Source: Triops longicaudatus (Eukaryota; Arthropoda; Branchiopoda; Notostraca; Triopsidae). Taken from it: a stretch of DNA of 64,000 bases. Of this stretch, positions 1 to 56,751 are shown piece after piece (within the stretch, counting starts at the first letter, position 1; every line of letters starts with the position of its first letter). The position numbers and the translations under genes were made by a program. The stretch is from NCBI GenBank assembly GCA_022885665.1, contig JAGQDJ010000019.1, forward strand, positions 248,001 to 312,000, read 5' to 3'. The notes beneath the pieces were generated by a model. The model worked only from the letters and a program-made list of their open reading frames with translations, was not told the DNA's origin and did not search any database.

Positions 1-363
1 AAGGGCTTTTGCCGAAACTTTGATCTCAAGAAACATATCCGTAAACTCCACGACAACAATAGCAAAGCATCCTTGCGAGCCGGCGTCCTGGATTCAGAAC
101 TTAGCCAGGAGGACTCCAACTTGGAAGTAGGTGTAACGTCCCCTACCGCGGAAGCAACACGCCCTTCTTTAAGCCCGTTGCAAAGCATGACACGCCCCCA
201 GCACCTTCGTGCCCCATCTTTGTTGTCTCAACACTCTCATGCTAATCCGGCCCCCAATTTGTTGCCCACGAACGTCTTTTCAGCCCTTTTACCCCAACAC
301 CATCCCTTCGCCCATTTTGCCAGCACAGCGGACGGATTCCGAAGTCTGAATTCATTAATTTGA
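1..363 (+). CDS. erm: Fez-family C2H2 zinc-finger transcription factor, C-terminal part (5' end outside window)
   Basis: The frame is open from base 1 and stops at TGA 361-363, giving 120 codons. The first ~17 residues are the second half of a C2H2 finger, including FCRNFDLKKHIRKLH with both zinc-binding histidines. This segment is what I know as the last finger of FEZF1/FEZF2/Earmuff, where the finger reads GKGFCRNFDLKKH. After it comes a ~100-residue tail rich in Ser, Pro, Leu, Gln and His with no domain I recognise. Family members are DNA-binding regulators of forebrain and neural progenitor fate. The zinc pair of cysteines and the earlier fingers lie upstream of the window. The family call rests on this one half-finger, so another C2H2 factor is possible but less likely. 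Confidence 0.72.
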   Translation, partial: KGFCRNFDLKKHIRKLHDNNSKASLRAGVLDSELSQEDSNLEVGVTSPTAEATRPSLSPLQSMTRPQHLRAPSLLSQHSHANPAPNLLPTNVFSALLPQHHPFAHFASTADGFRSLNSLI

Positions 364-709
364 TCTCTGTCCCGACCTTTGTTTGCTTCCAAAGTTTGCC
401 ATTCCAGGGTATAAAACGTTTGTATATATTCGAGTTCCTTTAGTCTCCGGGAAATGTTAAGTATAGCGTTGTGAGACTTTGGGAGTGTTTGTGACTTTGT
501 TAAAAAGATTTTTCCCGAGACAATAGAAAGATGGAAGTTGTTGGCTGAAGTGGTGTCTTTTGCTTAAAAATTTCCAAGAAATGCAGATTTGCTTCACAGA
601 TTAACAACTCAGGTCTCTTGTATCTCGAGAGTGTGGAGGGTGAGGTTTTTCATGGCAAAGATCGTTAAGTGTTGTTAGTTGATAAGTGTGGAGTTTATCG
701 ATTGAATTA
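364..709 (+). other. 3' flank / probable 3' UTR of the zinc-finger gene
   Basis: Non-coding AT-rich sequence directly after the stop codon. I see no canonical AATAAA here. A TATAAAA string lies at about 410 but has no gene following it closely. It most likely holds 3' UTR and ends at the transposon insertion. Confidence 0.4.
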
Positions 710-1574
710 CAGTGGTACCCCTTTTAGCGAACGCACTGTATAGCGAACAACTTGTGCAACGAATTCGCAAGCGGGCGAAAAAAAATACTCGCACAACGAA
801 CTCTGCCTCATGCAACGGACCGCCTGCTGAGAGCAAGAAAGTTTTTTAAAAAATGACGGTTAAGTTCCACTGTCTCCACGCTCGCGTAACAGTCGAGAAC
901 TTGGTTTCCCCTCGTCAGTCAGTTGCACGCAGTCTGCTTGCGTATCTCTGTATGATTTCCTAGTTTCATTTTTTTAACCGTAATTGGCACTAAATTGCAT
1001 CAGAGAAGTCTGGTAATAAGAAGAACAGGAAGAGACTTCTTTCTACAAAGCGTTAGATGAGCGCATTCTCTATTCCTACAGTAGCCGTGAAGTAAGTTCT
1101 AACGAATTGGGAAGAAATTAAAGCCCAAGCAAAAATGTGGCATCCAAATCAAGCTGAGGCAAACACATGCTCAGACGTATTCAACGACAATGTTGTGCAC
1201 TTCTTCGGAACCGTAGTGAAGAAGGGAGAAAAGCAAGCCACTTTAGACTGGTACTTTCAACCAATGCGGGCCATGAAAACCAAGGCTGACATGTAAGAGG
1301 CAATAAGATCGAAGATGTAACCTATAGTGGTCTCGAGAGCTACTGATTGAACCAACTGATTGGTACGTGCTTGAAATATACATTATGACAACCAGTATTT
1401 TTAGTATTTTTTCCCGATTTTTAAATTAACTTTTTCAGGTTTCGGGTAGGGATCAGGAACGGATTAATATTATTTCCATTGACCCTTATGGTAAATAGCG
1501 TTTCTTATAACCAATAATTCTTACACCGAACGCCGTCCAGGAACAGATTAGGTTCGTTAAACGGGGTACCACCG
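710..1574 (+). mobile_element. Tigger/pogo-type (Tc1/mariner superfamily) DNA transposon, internally deleted
   Basis: The left end reads CAGTGGTACCCCTTTTAGCG. The right end, reverse-complemented, reads CGGTGGTACCCCGTTTAACG, so the two ends form imperfect terminal inverted repeats (about 17 of the first 20 bases match). The element is flanked by TA on both sides (708-709 and 1575-1576), the target duplication of this superfamily. CAGTGGTACC-type ends are typical of Tigger/pogo elements. At 865 bp it is far shorter than a full Tigger (about 2.4 kb). It keeps a leader-like left part and the C-terminal coding end of the transposase (1108-1296), so it is a non-autonomous deletion derivative. The coding remnant is on the plus strand. 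Confidence 0.85.
1108..1296 (+). pseudogene. Tigger/pogo transposase, C-terminal remnant
   Basis: A 62-codon open stretch ends in TAA at 1294-1296, close to the right inverted repeat. It begins with Trp-Glu-Glu and contains WHPNQAEA, then VFNDNVVHFF, then KQATLDWYF near the end. This spacing (W..., HPN, FND..hF, KQ.TLD.F) is the C-terminal signature of Tigger/JRKL-type transposases as I know them. The DNA-binding and DDE catalytic parts are missing, so no activity is possible from this copy. Confidence 0.75.
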
Positions 1575-4500
1575 TAGTGGCATAAGACCCCACCACATTG
1601 TGTTTGTCCGTGTCATAGCCGTGATCGACGGTATTGTGCGTCTGCCCGGTACAGCTCTTCTATTGTCCTATTGTGGTTGCTGCGTTGCGCTGATGAAGGT
1701 GTCGGCCCGGAAAATGCACCAAATTTAATGAGTCGATTTTTATTTTTGACACAACAGAAGCCTGTCCAGCACACACGTTGTACGAACGACGACGCGTTTT
1801 GAAGCTTGATACGGCGTCTTGATCCAACAACGCACAACATGCGTTCTTCTTTCAGTAACTTATTGTTTTTTTTTTTACGTAGTTTCACTGACAAATAGCA
1901 AGGCAGGTTCTTTTCTATTATAAACTCACTTTTTTCAGTTTCTGTTCACAACCTACTTAATCATGCCTACTTAATACGAATCTAGCTTTTTTAAAATTCT
2001 TTTTAAGCGTAAATCCCCTTTTTTTACTAATTGTATTAAAAGCCGTTCAATAAAAGTTAGTCAATAGCTTTATTTCATATTGACTTAGAAAAATCCTAAT
2101 CAAACTTTCTCTATTTTCAGTTACTTTATGTTAGCTTACCTTAAGATACCCGTACTTAAAATATGTTTATAGACCATGCAAAATTTTATGGAAAGTTAGT
2201 CCAGTTAGTTTAGGTCTATGTTAGGCAATGGTAAGTTTATTTAAAATCATATCACAATTTTATCCCAAAAAGCACTCGAGACAAAAAGTTTTTTCTTCTT
2301 CTTTTTGGTGCTGATTGTGGCGCTGGGGAGCGATACGCCACAAGGGTGCCGACAAGCGGGCTAAGTTGGTCAGAATCCCGCACTTTAGATTATTTAAACG
2401 TCCTGGACGCAAGAGAGAGAAAGTAGACAGCGTTTAAGGTAGGTGTGGTTTTTATTTTTGTCACTCTTGCGCGAGGGTTGGAAAACGAAACAGATTTTGA
2501 GGGCTTAATCGCGTTTTCCACCTGAGCAGGTGCATTGAAATCTGCCTGCTGCGGCACACACACTGCACACACGGGATTTTAAGTCGGGTCTTACGGTCTT
2601 TGGCTGCCTCTTTCAAGTTTGCTGCTCGTCTATTCTTTGACCGTCTCTACTTATTTCGAATACTGAAAATGTGCAATCCCACTTCGCGTCCCTTGCTGAG
2701 TTAAACACTTGCAACGCGCCAAAGGCCATGGAAATGCACAGCCAGTGGGAACGTCTGCAATCACCAAACCGTGAATTTAACTTCGTTCCCACTACGAAAA
2801 TTCTATCCTGTAGCGTAGGATGAGTTCCTTTTTATGTTTCCAGTAAAGACAGGAAACGTTTGGTGCGTGAAAAACTTTGTATTGCCAAACAAACTGCCGT
2901 GGAAATACAACTTACGAGTAAAATAGAGGTGGGGAGGGAATGGGGTGGAAGGAGGGCAAGGAGTTACTAAAAGGGGCAATGTCGGAAGAAATGTTGAGCT
3001 CTTAGCAGTTTAAGGGTCCAGCGTAGATCATAAACCGCTTATAAGCCCTTATAAGAAGTAGTGAAAAGGACATTCCCCGAGTTGCTTGTATTTATTGAAG
3101 ATCACTTCTATTGCTATGTGTAATTCCTTTAGCAGTGAAGGTAAAGTTCTGCTTATAAGTTGTAAGCGTTGGCTCTTTTCGGCTGGGGGCTTGTAGCGAG
3201 AGATTTCCATTGAAGTGGTCGCGCAAGAATGAAGTTTTTCATGGGAAGGTTTTTCATTGTTGCGGTTGCGAAGTCCAGGAGCGTCTTTTTCCTAAACATG
3301 TGCAGCGCCTTGTAATCCCATGTCTTATCCTATGAATCGCTTCATTGAATCCACGACAACCTTCTATTGCCACTCATCCGTTATGAACTCCCGACACTCC
3401 CGCTATATCGTACTTGTACAATTCCCAGTTTTTTTCGTTGGGGCTATTATGGGCAATGTTGCCACAACATAGGGATCTATGATCCAATCTGTTTCGGTTT
3501 AGTGATGAGGGGATGATAAACGGGATCCGAAAAAAAACAAAAACGAAAAAAGGTTCATCAAACGTCAATTTGATACCGAGACAACTTGTACGGCAAGCAA
3601 AAAGAATAGAAGCCGACAAACCCTGAGCAACAATTCCCTTTCGCTTGAGTCTGTGATAATCGGTGAGCCATTGATAGATTCCGGCCGAAACGAGAGGATG
3701 TGATGGAGAGAGGGGAATCGTGGACCTGGAGTTGCTCTTCGCTATAAAAGAAAGCGAGGGGGGCCAACAATAAGCAACCTTCGCTACAGAGTCCCTTTAA
3801 ATAAGTTGCCCATGTTTCATAGAATGGTAACTGTCCATGTCATTATTATGTTTTATCCCCACCTCCTTCTCCCCTGTTCCTTTAAAAAAGGGGGGTGGGG
3901 GGAGCTTGATTCGTACCGTAACCCGGAAAGCCTCTTCTCATACTTAATACTCTCATTCACTATTATCCAGACCAGATGTAGCAGCTTTGTAACGCTTCCG
4001 ATTATCTTGCACGCGTGATTGAACGTTTATTAACAAGAGTTTCGAAGCAAAAGGGGGGAAGACAAATTTGGACAAATTGTTTTTGTCTGCTGCTCTTTCG
4101 GTTTTTATTATACACGCGAGCAGCCTGAAGATTCAAACTGAACAACAAGGATTTTGCAAACTAAGCGTAGGTTTAGGATAGTGAAACAATTGTTTGTATA
4201 AGTTTCTACAATAAAAATGTTTAACACAGAAAAAGTGAATAAAGGAAAAAAGTTGTTATGAAGCCAGTTGTGGCTTTCAGCTATATTTAAATGCATAAAA
4301 AAGGTCATAGATTCAGAAAAAAACCCTTCTAGATTGGTACTAGCCTTCCATCCGTGGATACGCATCCCATGTTGATATGAACAACTAAATCAAAATCCAT
4401 GGATATAAGGGCACTTCGACCCTACAAGCTCCCCCGTGTGTGCACTTCCGCTGATACGTCTCGGTCAAAATGGAAGTTATTCTCCTCTCTTTTACAAGCA

Positions 4501-7500
4501 GCTCAGGAACTCTGTTTGCTTACTTTAGCTTAATATTTTACTTTTTTAAGTGACATTTACTTGATTTTTTAACTGAAAGATGTTAAAATCTTTATATTTG
4601 TGTTAAGTAACAGCATATTTTTCACGCTTTTGTTCTTTTTCTGTTTTTCCTTGTTATTAGTTTTGCCCGTGCTCTCCTAAGTTGTGATCCAGTTTGTGAA
4701 TTCGTTTTTCATGCTGGGGATTGAACATTGTCTTTTGTGCAGTAAAGTTTACAGATTGTTTTGTAAAAAACCCCGCAGAAATAGCTGACGCCTCTTCTTG
4801 CCTCTAACGTTCCGTGAAAGCTAGTAACCAACTCGTGTTTTTTCTGCGGAAACGCTTAATGCGGTGTGAATACAGTCGCCAACTGGATTACAGTCCAGCG
4901 ATGAATCAACAAACATTATCGAAAGGTTTACACCATGGGGATAAATACAGACTTTATTTACTCAAGACAGAACATCAAAGAACCTAACACAGTTTCCCCT
5001 ATAAAAAAATTAAATTCTTATGATAAGCATTATGTTAACTTGTTAGGAAAGGGGTTAGAGGGCGAAAAGTGTCACCCGGAGGCATAATAAGTGATATTAC
5101 TGGCAAAAGAAACCTGGATGAGGAACATATGAGATATGAAAGTGCCAAAGCGCTTGGCTGGACATTGAAGTGGTCTGTCAGGATATTATGTGATGTACCG
5201 AGCAGGGAGAGAAAGAGCTCGACGATAGTAGACGCGATCTATAGAAGCCGCAGCGATGTCAAATGTAAAGGACGTCAAGGAGGATAGAGGAAATGTTCAA
5301 GTGGTTCCAGGGCTGTACATTTCTATGTACATATAACTACCGGCAGACGGTCTCCGGAGAACGCCATTTGGTTGCAGCATTTTAGCCGGGGTACAAGGAG
5401 GAAAGCTGTGGAGTTGGGAAAGTCGTATGTTAGATTAAAGAGTTGGCTGCGTTCGTTTTTGCTTGTTGTGGAAGATGATGCACCAGCGAGGCAAAGAGCA
5501 CTTGTCTATGTTTGCCTGCGGGACGTCCCGCAGTTAATTATCTCGACAAAGATGAGATTTTGAGCACTTAAAGCAGCAGCGTAAGAGCAGGTGCTGCTGC
5601 TAGAGTGAATAGAGCAACCAACTAGAGCAAACAGTCGCTCTCATCGAAGCATATGTGTGTACGTCGTGTACCACTTGACGGCAAACGGGAAAAAAGGAAC
5701 GAAATCGAGAAAACGGCTTCGCTGCAGTTTGCTCATTTACTTCTTTCGCTTGGCTGGGCATAGATGTCATTAGAAGGTTGACACGACCTGGTCCCGTCAT
5801 CTGCAAACAAAAGGACCTTACCACAGAAGTGACAGTAATTAGTAAGTTTTCGGGGAAAAGAAAAGTGGCGTTAATTGGAATCTTACTGTAGTACCCTACA
5901 CACTCAAACTGACGTAATCCCCTAGTAAGTACGAAGCCAGCCATTTCCCCATTACTCTGATACTATTTAGGTAATGTACACAGTTTCTCATTAACCAAAG
6001 TTTACTTGTGTCAACTCAGTATTAAGTGAATTACTTTCAATGTCTACTGACCCATAACCTCTTAAATGTGACAAGTCTTATGACTGTTACAAAAATGTGA
6101 AGCAATTCATAACAACAAGCGATTTAAACCGTGCTTTTGTTCTCTCTCTTTTCGCAACACCAACCTCTTATGGAAAAATGTATTTGTTGAACGAATTACC
6201 TGTGCCACATGAACAGTAAGTATTTGCAAGCAGTAAACTCTGTATATTTTATTATATGTCTTATATTTTTATTATTTTTTCCCTCACTTAGTATAATTTT
6301 CAAATTGTTCTTGGTTTAGTTATAGAGCAGAGTCTACTGTTGTGTTGTTTGTCATTTCTCAGTCTTTTGTAGTTGGATTTTGTTGTGAAGTCTCTCCGTC
6401 ATGATTCCCAGAGTCTGTTTTCTAATTGCAACAATGATGAAACGTGAGATGTGTTTAAGGTAAAGTGTACGCTTATCGCATTCAACGTTCTATGGTGGTC
6501 AAGGATTAGTTTCAGTTTTCTACGCCAACGACGGGGCCTATTCACCGCGTATACGCGTGCTCGAAGCTATTAGGATTGCTTATTAATCCTTGGCAGTTTT
6601 CCCCTTTTTCCCGTACTGTTGTAGTATTGACAAGTTTTATGAGCAAAACGACAAACAGACCCAAAGCCCCTTTGCCTTTAACCCTTTTTAGTTCGATCTG
6701 TAACGTCCATGTGTTGCCATTGCCATGTATATTATCCCGCGTTTGAAAAGAACCGTGTCAACAGCACTCACGTGTAAAAACCCCATCAGCCAGCCTCCCT
6801 CACCCTCCACCTTCCTTCAACTGGGTCTTCTCTTTTGTTAGGAGGCGTGAAAATAAGTCAACCAACAACCTCAACCGCCACCACCAATGCAAACCTCGTC
6901 ATTCCATAATAAGTCTCATTTCTAATGGGGAATTGATGAAGCTTATACTATCACATGTGCTTGTCACTATAAATAGCTTGGGTTTTTGCTGCTGAGCGCC
7001 TGCTGGGCCATTGCTTTTCACACCCCTAGTTTTCCCCCACCTCCCCACATGCACACTCTGCATGTACTCTTAATTGACATGTTAGATGGATATTTAATAC
7101 TCCCCTCTTAACACTCCAGCTACCCAAGTAACCTGCAAAGAAGGGGTCAAAAACAATCTCACACCCGAAATCCTGTAAAGGGATCCTGGGCCCGTGTTGA
7201 CTAATGAGGTAGTTGTGACCCATGCCAATGCTCAATCACGCAATTTTCATCACGTTACGTACCGTTCAGATGCTGTACGCTGTGCCCGTTTAAACCCTTG
7301 TGGTTTAACAAGAGAAAAACAATATTAATCGGTAATGACTCTTAATGACTGTTGTAGCACGGGAGCTGTAGTTGTTAAACTCTCTTTCCATTTCTTTAAC
7401 ATTGTGCAAAAGTCTTGAGATCATTAACATTCTATGAGTCATATTAATTTGCCAAACCATTTTGTCTCAACAAGACATTAATGGTAGGGATAAGAGTTAA

Positions 7501-10051
7501 TTGAATAGCAAGGCGTTAAAGTATGTCTCGTGGGAAGCCACTGAATACCGCTGATACGAACGTTTGGCCAAGAATGTGGCATTTGGCACCCATAAAGCAT
7601 AACAGACAGCAAGGGAAAAAGAAAAAGTTTCCCTTTTATACGTACGCCTCTTCTATCCATGACGGTGCGACGATCAGGCCTGAGTAGGTAAATGGACTCG
7701 CTTTGGCGTGGCCTCGCTATTTCTGCCAGCCGTAGGGCTCCAGAGGCTTCCACCGGTCCGAAAACTTTTCATGTGCGTTGGTGAGCTTGTGAGGTGTAGT
7801 TACTGCGGTTGTAGTCGAAATTGGTCTCTGCAACCGCGCAGTAGCCAAAAAGCTTGGGCGTTCCTTTTCGCGGAATAATATAATTACTGCCCTGTTTTCT
7901 ACCCGTTATATAACTTGTTACGTTGGACTCGGAACGGAATTTCAATTTTCAGTACACGAAAGTTCGGACAAGAAAAGTGCTGCTCAATTTGACGAAACAT
8001 TTGAACGTCCAGCCTCGATCAGTTTTTGTTGAGTGTTTATACTTGACTTTCGTTGCATCGACCTTCTCACGTGCCTTTTTACGGTAAGAATTTATTATTT
8101 TTAGAGTCCTCCATTCCATCGTAGTTTTGTTGTCCATTTTGGTCCTGTACCGACTTTGTTTTTGTAAAAGAAAAAGGATTTTCTTGAAAGGTGAAGCCTA
8201 TCATTGTCGGCTATGCTAAATTCGCAAAGCTGTGCAAACATTTGGCAAGTCACCGCAATGTGTTTAGGTGGAGAAACTAAATTTAGCCAGCTTTTGCTGC
8301 AAAGCTCTATGCATGTGCTCATCATCACTCACTTGCTAGATGTCTTTACGCTTAGTTTTCTGCTAAAAAAAATATCGAACGCTTTTTGAAAAGCATAGTA
8401 AGCTGACCGACAAGGATCGGAAGCAAGGAACGGGAGAAAAGCGACGGGGACAAGGGAAAAATAACTAGTGGGAAGAGGGGAAAAGAAAGAAAGAGTGAAC
8501 GGAGCCCCCCACACGAGACACAGGCGAAGGTGATGCTGCTCACGGCATCGAGCTTATGGAGATGGCGGAAACCGGAGGCTGCTGACTCTCGGCTATTTCT
8601 GGTCTCGCTGCATCTCGCCCATCCTGGTCTTGGCATTTTCCAACGCCGAGCTATTTCTATCCGTGCAAAACATCTCTTTCTTTCTCCCTTTTCTAAACTG
8701 GCGACTAGTCAGATACTCGCCTTCCTACTTGCATTCGACATTGTCACACTCAGAGTCGCCCTTTTTGAAATGTAATTGGATAAAAGATGCTAAGCCAGGT
8801 GTTTTGACACTATTCTCGTCTGTCAAGAACATTCCGAGCCAGAGCCATTTTTAATATGTCCACCTGGGTTTCTGCCGCGGGGTTCACTCTCAAACTATTC
8901 TGAGATGGGACAGTTTGTTTCGTTATAAATTTCGCAACTCTGTGACTATGAGCGATAACAATTTAAACTGCAACTTAAATAGCAGGTTTCCTTCCAACCT
9001 TAAGTGGTCTTGCTTCTATGCGCTTGACGAGGTTGGTCCCAATAGCAATAGCAGCGTGGCCAGTAATAATTTCAAAATGACAAGTTTTTTGCATCTGGCA
9101 CCAAAACAGAAATCCTATGCAGTTATAATTGGATACCAAGGGTTTTTAAAAAAGTGTTCATGTTTGTGTGCATCCTCAATGTTAATGATCCACACTGGTT
9201 GCTGGCAAAGCAAGATGATTGAATGATACACGTTTTCCCACTGTAGCGCGACCAGAAAGTCCTATTTTCGGGTTTGATGTAAAAGATTCCTCGTTTCTGC
9301 CAATTTTTATAACTCACAACATTGGAATAATAATTCTGTGAAAGCAAAGTTCGTTCGAATTTCAAAATTATTTTTTTTGAAATATTTAAAAGAATTCTTA
9401 AAATATTTAAAACACTTAAGAGTTGCGCGTGTACGATACTAGCTAGTCTTTGTTGCGATTTTATTTTTTAACTTTTATACTATCAAAGTTTGCTAGACTT
9501 TCTATACTGTTAGATTTATGAGACTTTTTTTCTTTTGTCTTTTGTTTTATCATAAAGTTTCAGATAAATTTTTCAGATTTATATATAGACTTTTCACATT
9601 TTTAATACATATTTTTCATATATCTTAATGTCCCCGGAATTTCTTCACCTTTCTATACTTCGGCAGTTTCTTTTTAAATCGTTGGAATTGTTCGAAGATT
9701 TTCGATGTATTTTTCTAATTTTTCAGACCCTTAATAATATATTATATGCAGACTTCCATAAAGCACATTAGTCTGCTTTTTAAGCACAATGTTTTTTTCA
9801 CGGTTTGTTCTTGGTTCTTCTATCATGATATGAAGTTGAGGATTACGCGGCTTGTATCCGCCGTGGAGGAAGATCGAGAATTGGTTGTTGAAGTAGAGGC
9901 TCATCTCTTGGAACGTTTGTAATTCATGTCTGTTATTTAGGTGCAGCACTTGAGAACGTCCGTCGACGAAAGCAAGCCCGATAGGCCCGCTGAAGTGGTT
10001 AAAGGATTGAAAGTGCACAGTCATTAGGATACACGGGAAAAAGCCGGGGAA
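1575..10051. other. Intergenic / projectin upstream region
   Basis: About 8.5 kb with no coding gene that I can support; the open frames are short, isolated and without splice context. It probably contains the projectin promoter and untranslated leader. Core-promoter-like strings on the plus strand include TATAAAAG at about 3743 and CTATAAATAG at 6967. The leader of the first coding exon extends upstream of 10052 and has an in-frame TAG at 10025-10027. A possible leader-exon acceptor (tttttcag) lies near 9725, but I cannot decide it. Confidence 0.5.
6967..6976 (+). promoter_or_regulatory. CTATAAATAG box (TATA box and/or MEF2 site)
   Basis: CTATAAATAG fits both a strong TATA box and the MEF2 consensus YTAWWWWTAR exactly. 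It lies about 3.1 kb upstream of the projectin start codon, with no other plus-strand gene between. MEF2 control would suit a muscle structural gene. A match to this degenerate motif is expected a few times per 64 kb by chance, so the role is a guess. Confidence 0.25.
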
Positions 10052-55218
<45,167 letters not shown>

Positions 55219-56480
55219 CCACGCACCTTTTACAAGTAAGAACAAATGCGTTATCGAGAATGGATTTTCTAACTGTCTTCTCTTAGAAATCATTAGAGGG
55301 AGCTATTTATTTTTGCTGGGGAACGCTTTTTAACCGTGCTAACCGAAGAGGAAATTAGGAAAAAATAATAAGAAAAGGAACAAAAAAATATCCAAAGGGC
55401 GCAGGAAGAACCCTTCCAATGTCCCGTATGGAGAAAGAAGCTGTAACATCCAAGTTTCTTTGCACCGACTCCATGAGGGATAAGTGAGACGGTCTTTCCT
55501 CGAGCTGGATTAGTTGCACCGTATAAATTCGTTGGTATTTTGCAATTGGAACTTATAATAGCAAAACAAGGACGAAACGGTAAGCACGGTTAGTTGGCAA
55601 CTACGGAGAAGAAAAGAAAAATCAAGTTTTAACCCAATGTGGCTTGACTAATTCGTGCGCAATAGAAACCCACTGTCTTGTGTTCATTGAATCCCTGCCA
55701 AATTATAAGTTACGGAGGAAAAATTGCCCAATGTTTTTATTTTTTATTTATTTTTTTGCTCTTCATTAGAGTCATTACCCCCTTGTAAAGCTTTAGCCAA
55801 CGAAAATCCATTTTAGTTCGTCGCAATCGACCCTTTTAGCGCTGCTTTTACCAACGAGTTTTTAATTGTTTGCCAAGTCCGTTACGCCTGAATTGCAGTT
55901 GCTATAAGAAAACGAACTTTCTGAAACAAAGGCTTGGTACTGTGTAAATACATGTGGAATTCAATCTCTGAAACGTGCCTTCGTTCTTTGCCACGACTCG
56001 GTACGCGAGATACAAAGAGGTTCACGAATTAACTAGACATGCCTAGGAAAACGCTCCATGACGATAAAAAACTTTAACAATTGGTAAATCGTCGTTTAAG
56101 TGAGCTAGATCCATCTGAAGTGTTCTGAAATATGCTTAATGTACTCAATACATGCACGTGATTTTGCCGATTGTTCAACTTGTCAATTCCGGTCCGGTAG
56201 ACAAAATCGGAGTAATATAAAGGAAAAACTGTACGATGAGCAAAACAACTGAATATTGCGTTCGGCTTCATTCCCCCTCTACCCCAGAATGAATGAACGA
56301 ATCACGCGCGAAGTAGGTCTCTGGAAGGGAAACTAGGGCTTCCCGCTTTCGAAATACAGTTATACGTCATAGATCATTTCTTACGTCTCGCTTACTCACC
56401 TAACTACGTCACTTGTGTCCTTCCACGCCTTCCTTCCTAATCTAAGCCTCCCCCTGAAGTGGAGTCGTGTAAAGCTGCGT
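55219..56480 (+). other. Projectin 3' UTR and projectin-annexin intergenic region
   Basis: Non-coding. The projectin 3' UTR begins here. I find no perfect AATAAA soon after the stop; an AATAAT lies at about 55364. No further gene, RNA or repeat is evident up to the annexin promoter area. Confidence 0.5.
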
Positions 56481-56490
56481 AGTCTCGCGC

Positions 56491-56737
56491 CCATATATTT
56501 ACTTCAGCTGTTGCTCTGTGCCAGTTTCGAACCGCCAGGAGAAGAATAAACACACCCTCGCTGTCAGCCGGAAACCGACAAAAACAGTGACAACACGGAG
56601 TGCCGTTTAACTAAAGGTAACTATACCGAAGTCACCCTTAGTTTCATCTGACAATTGCTTTACTTTTCTAGCCCTCTAAGACTTTTACTCTTTCGAGCAC
56701 AACTTTCTACTGACCTAAATTCCTTGTCCTAAATCAG
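56491..56737 (+). promoter_or_regulatory. Candidate annexin promoter, leader exon and leader intron
   Basis: A TATA-like string CATATATTTA lies at 56492-56501, with an initiator-like CCAGTTT near 56521. A likely non-coding exon ends at CTAAAG|GTAACT (56616/56617). The intron runs to AAATCAG at 56737, leaving 14 nt of leader before the ATG at 56752. The exon structure rests on splice signals only. Confidence 0.4.
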
Positions 56738-56751
56738 AAAAATTATACACC

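Noticed and set aside
4861..4910. Small hairpin-like sequence (CTGGATTACAGTCCAG), considered as part of a tRNA
   Set aside because: No acceptor stem, D-loop or T-loop consensus nearby; only a short palindrome.
1613..8854. Scattered 60-115 codon open frames in the intergenic region
   Set aside because: Short, isolated, of random-looking composition, and without start context or splice partners.
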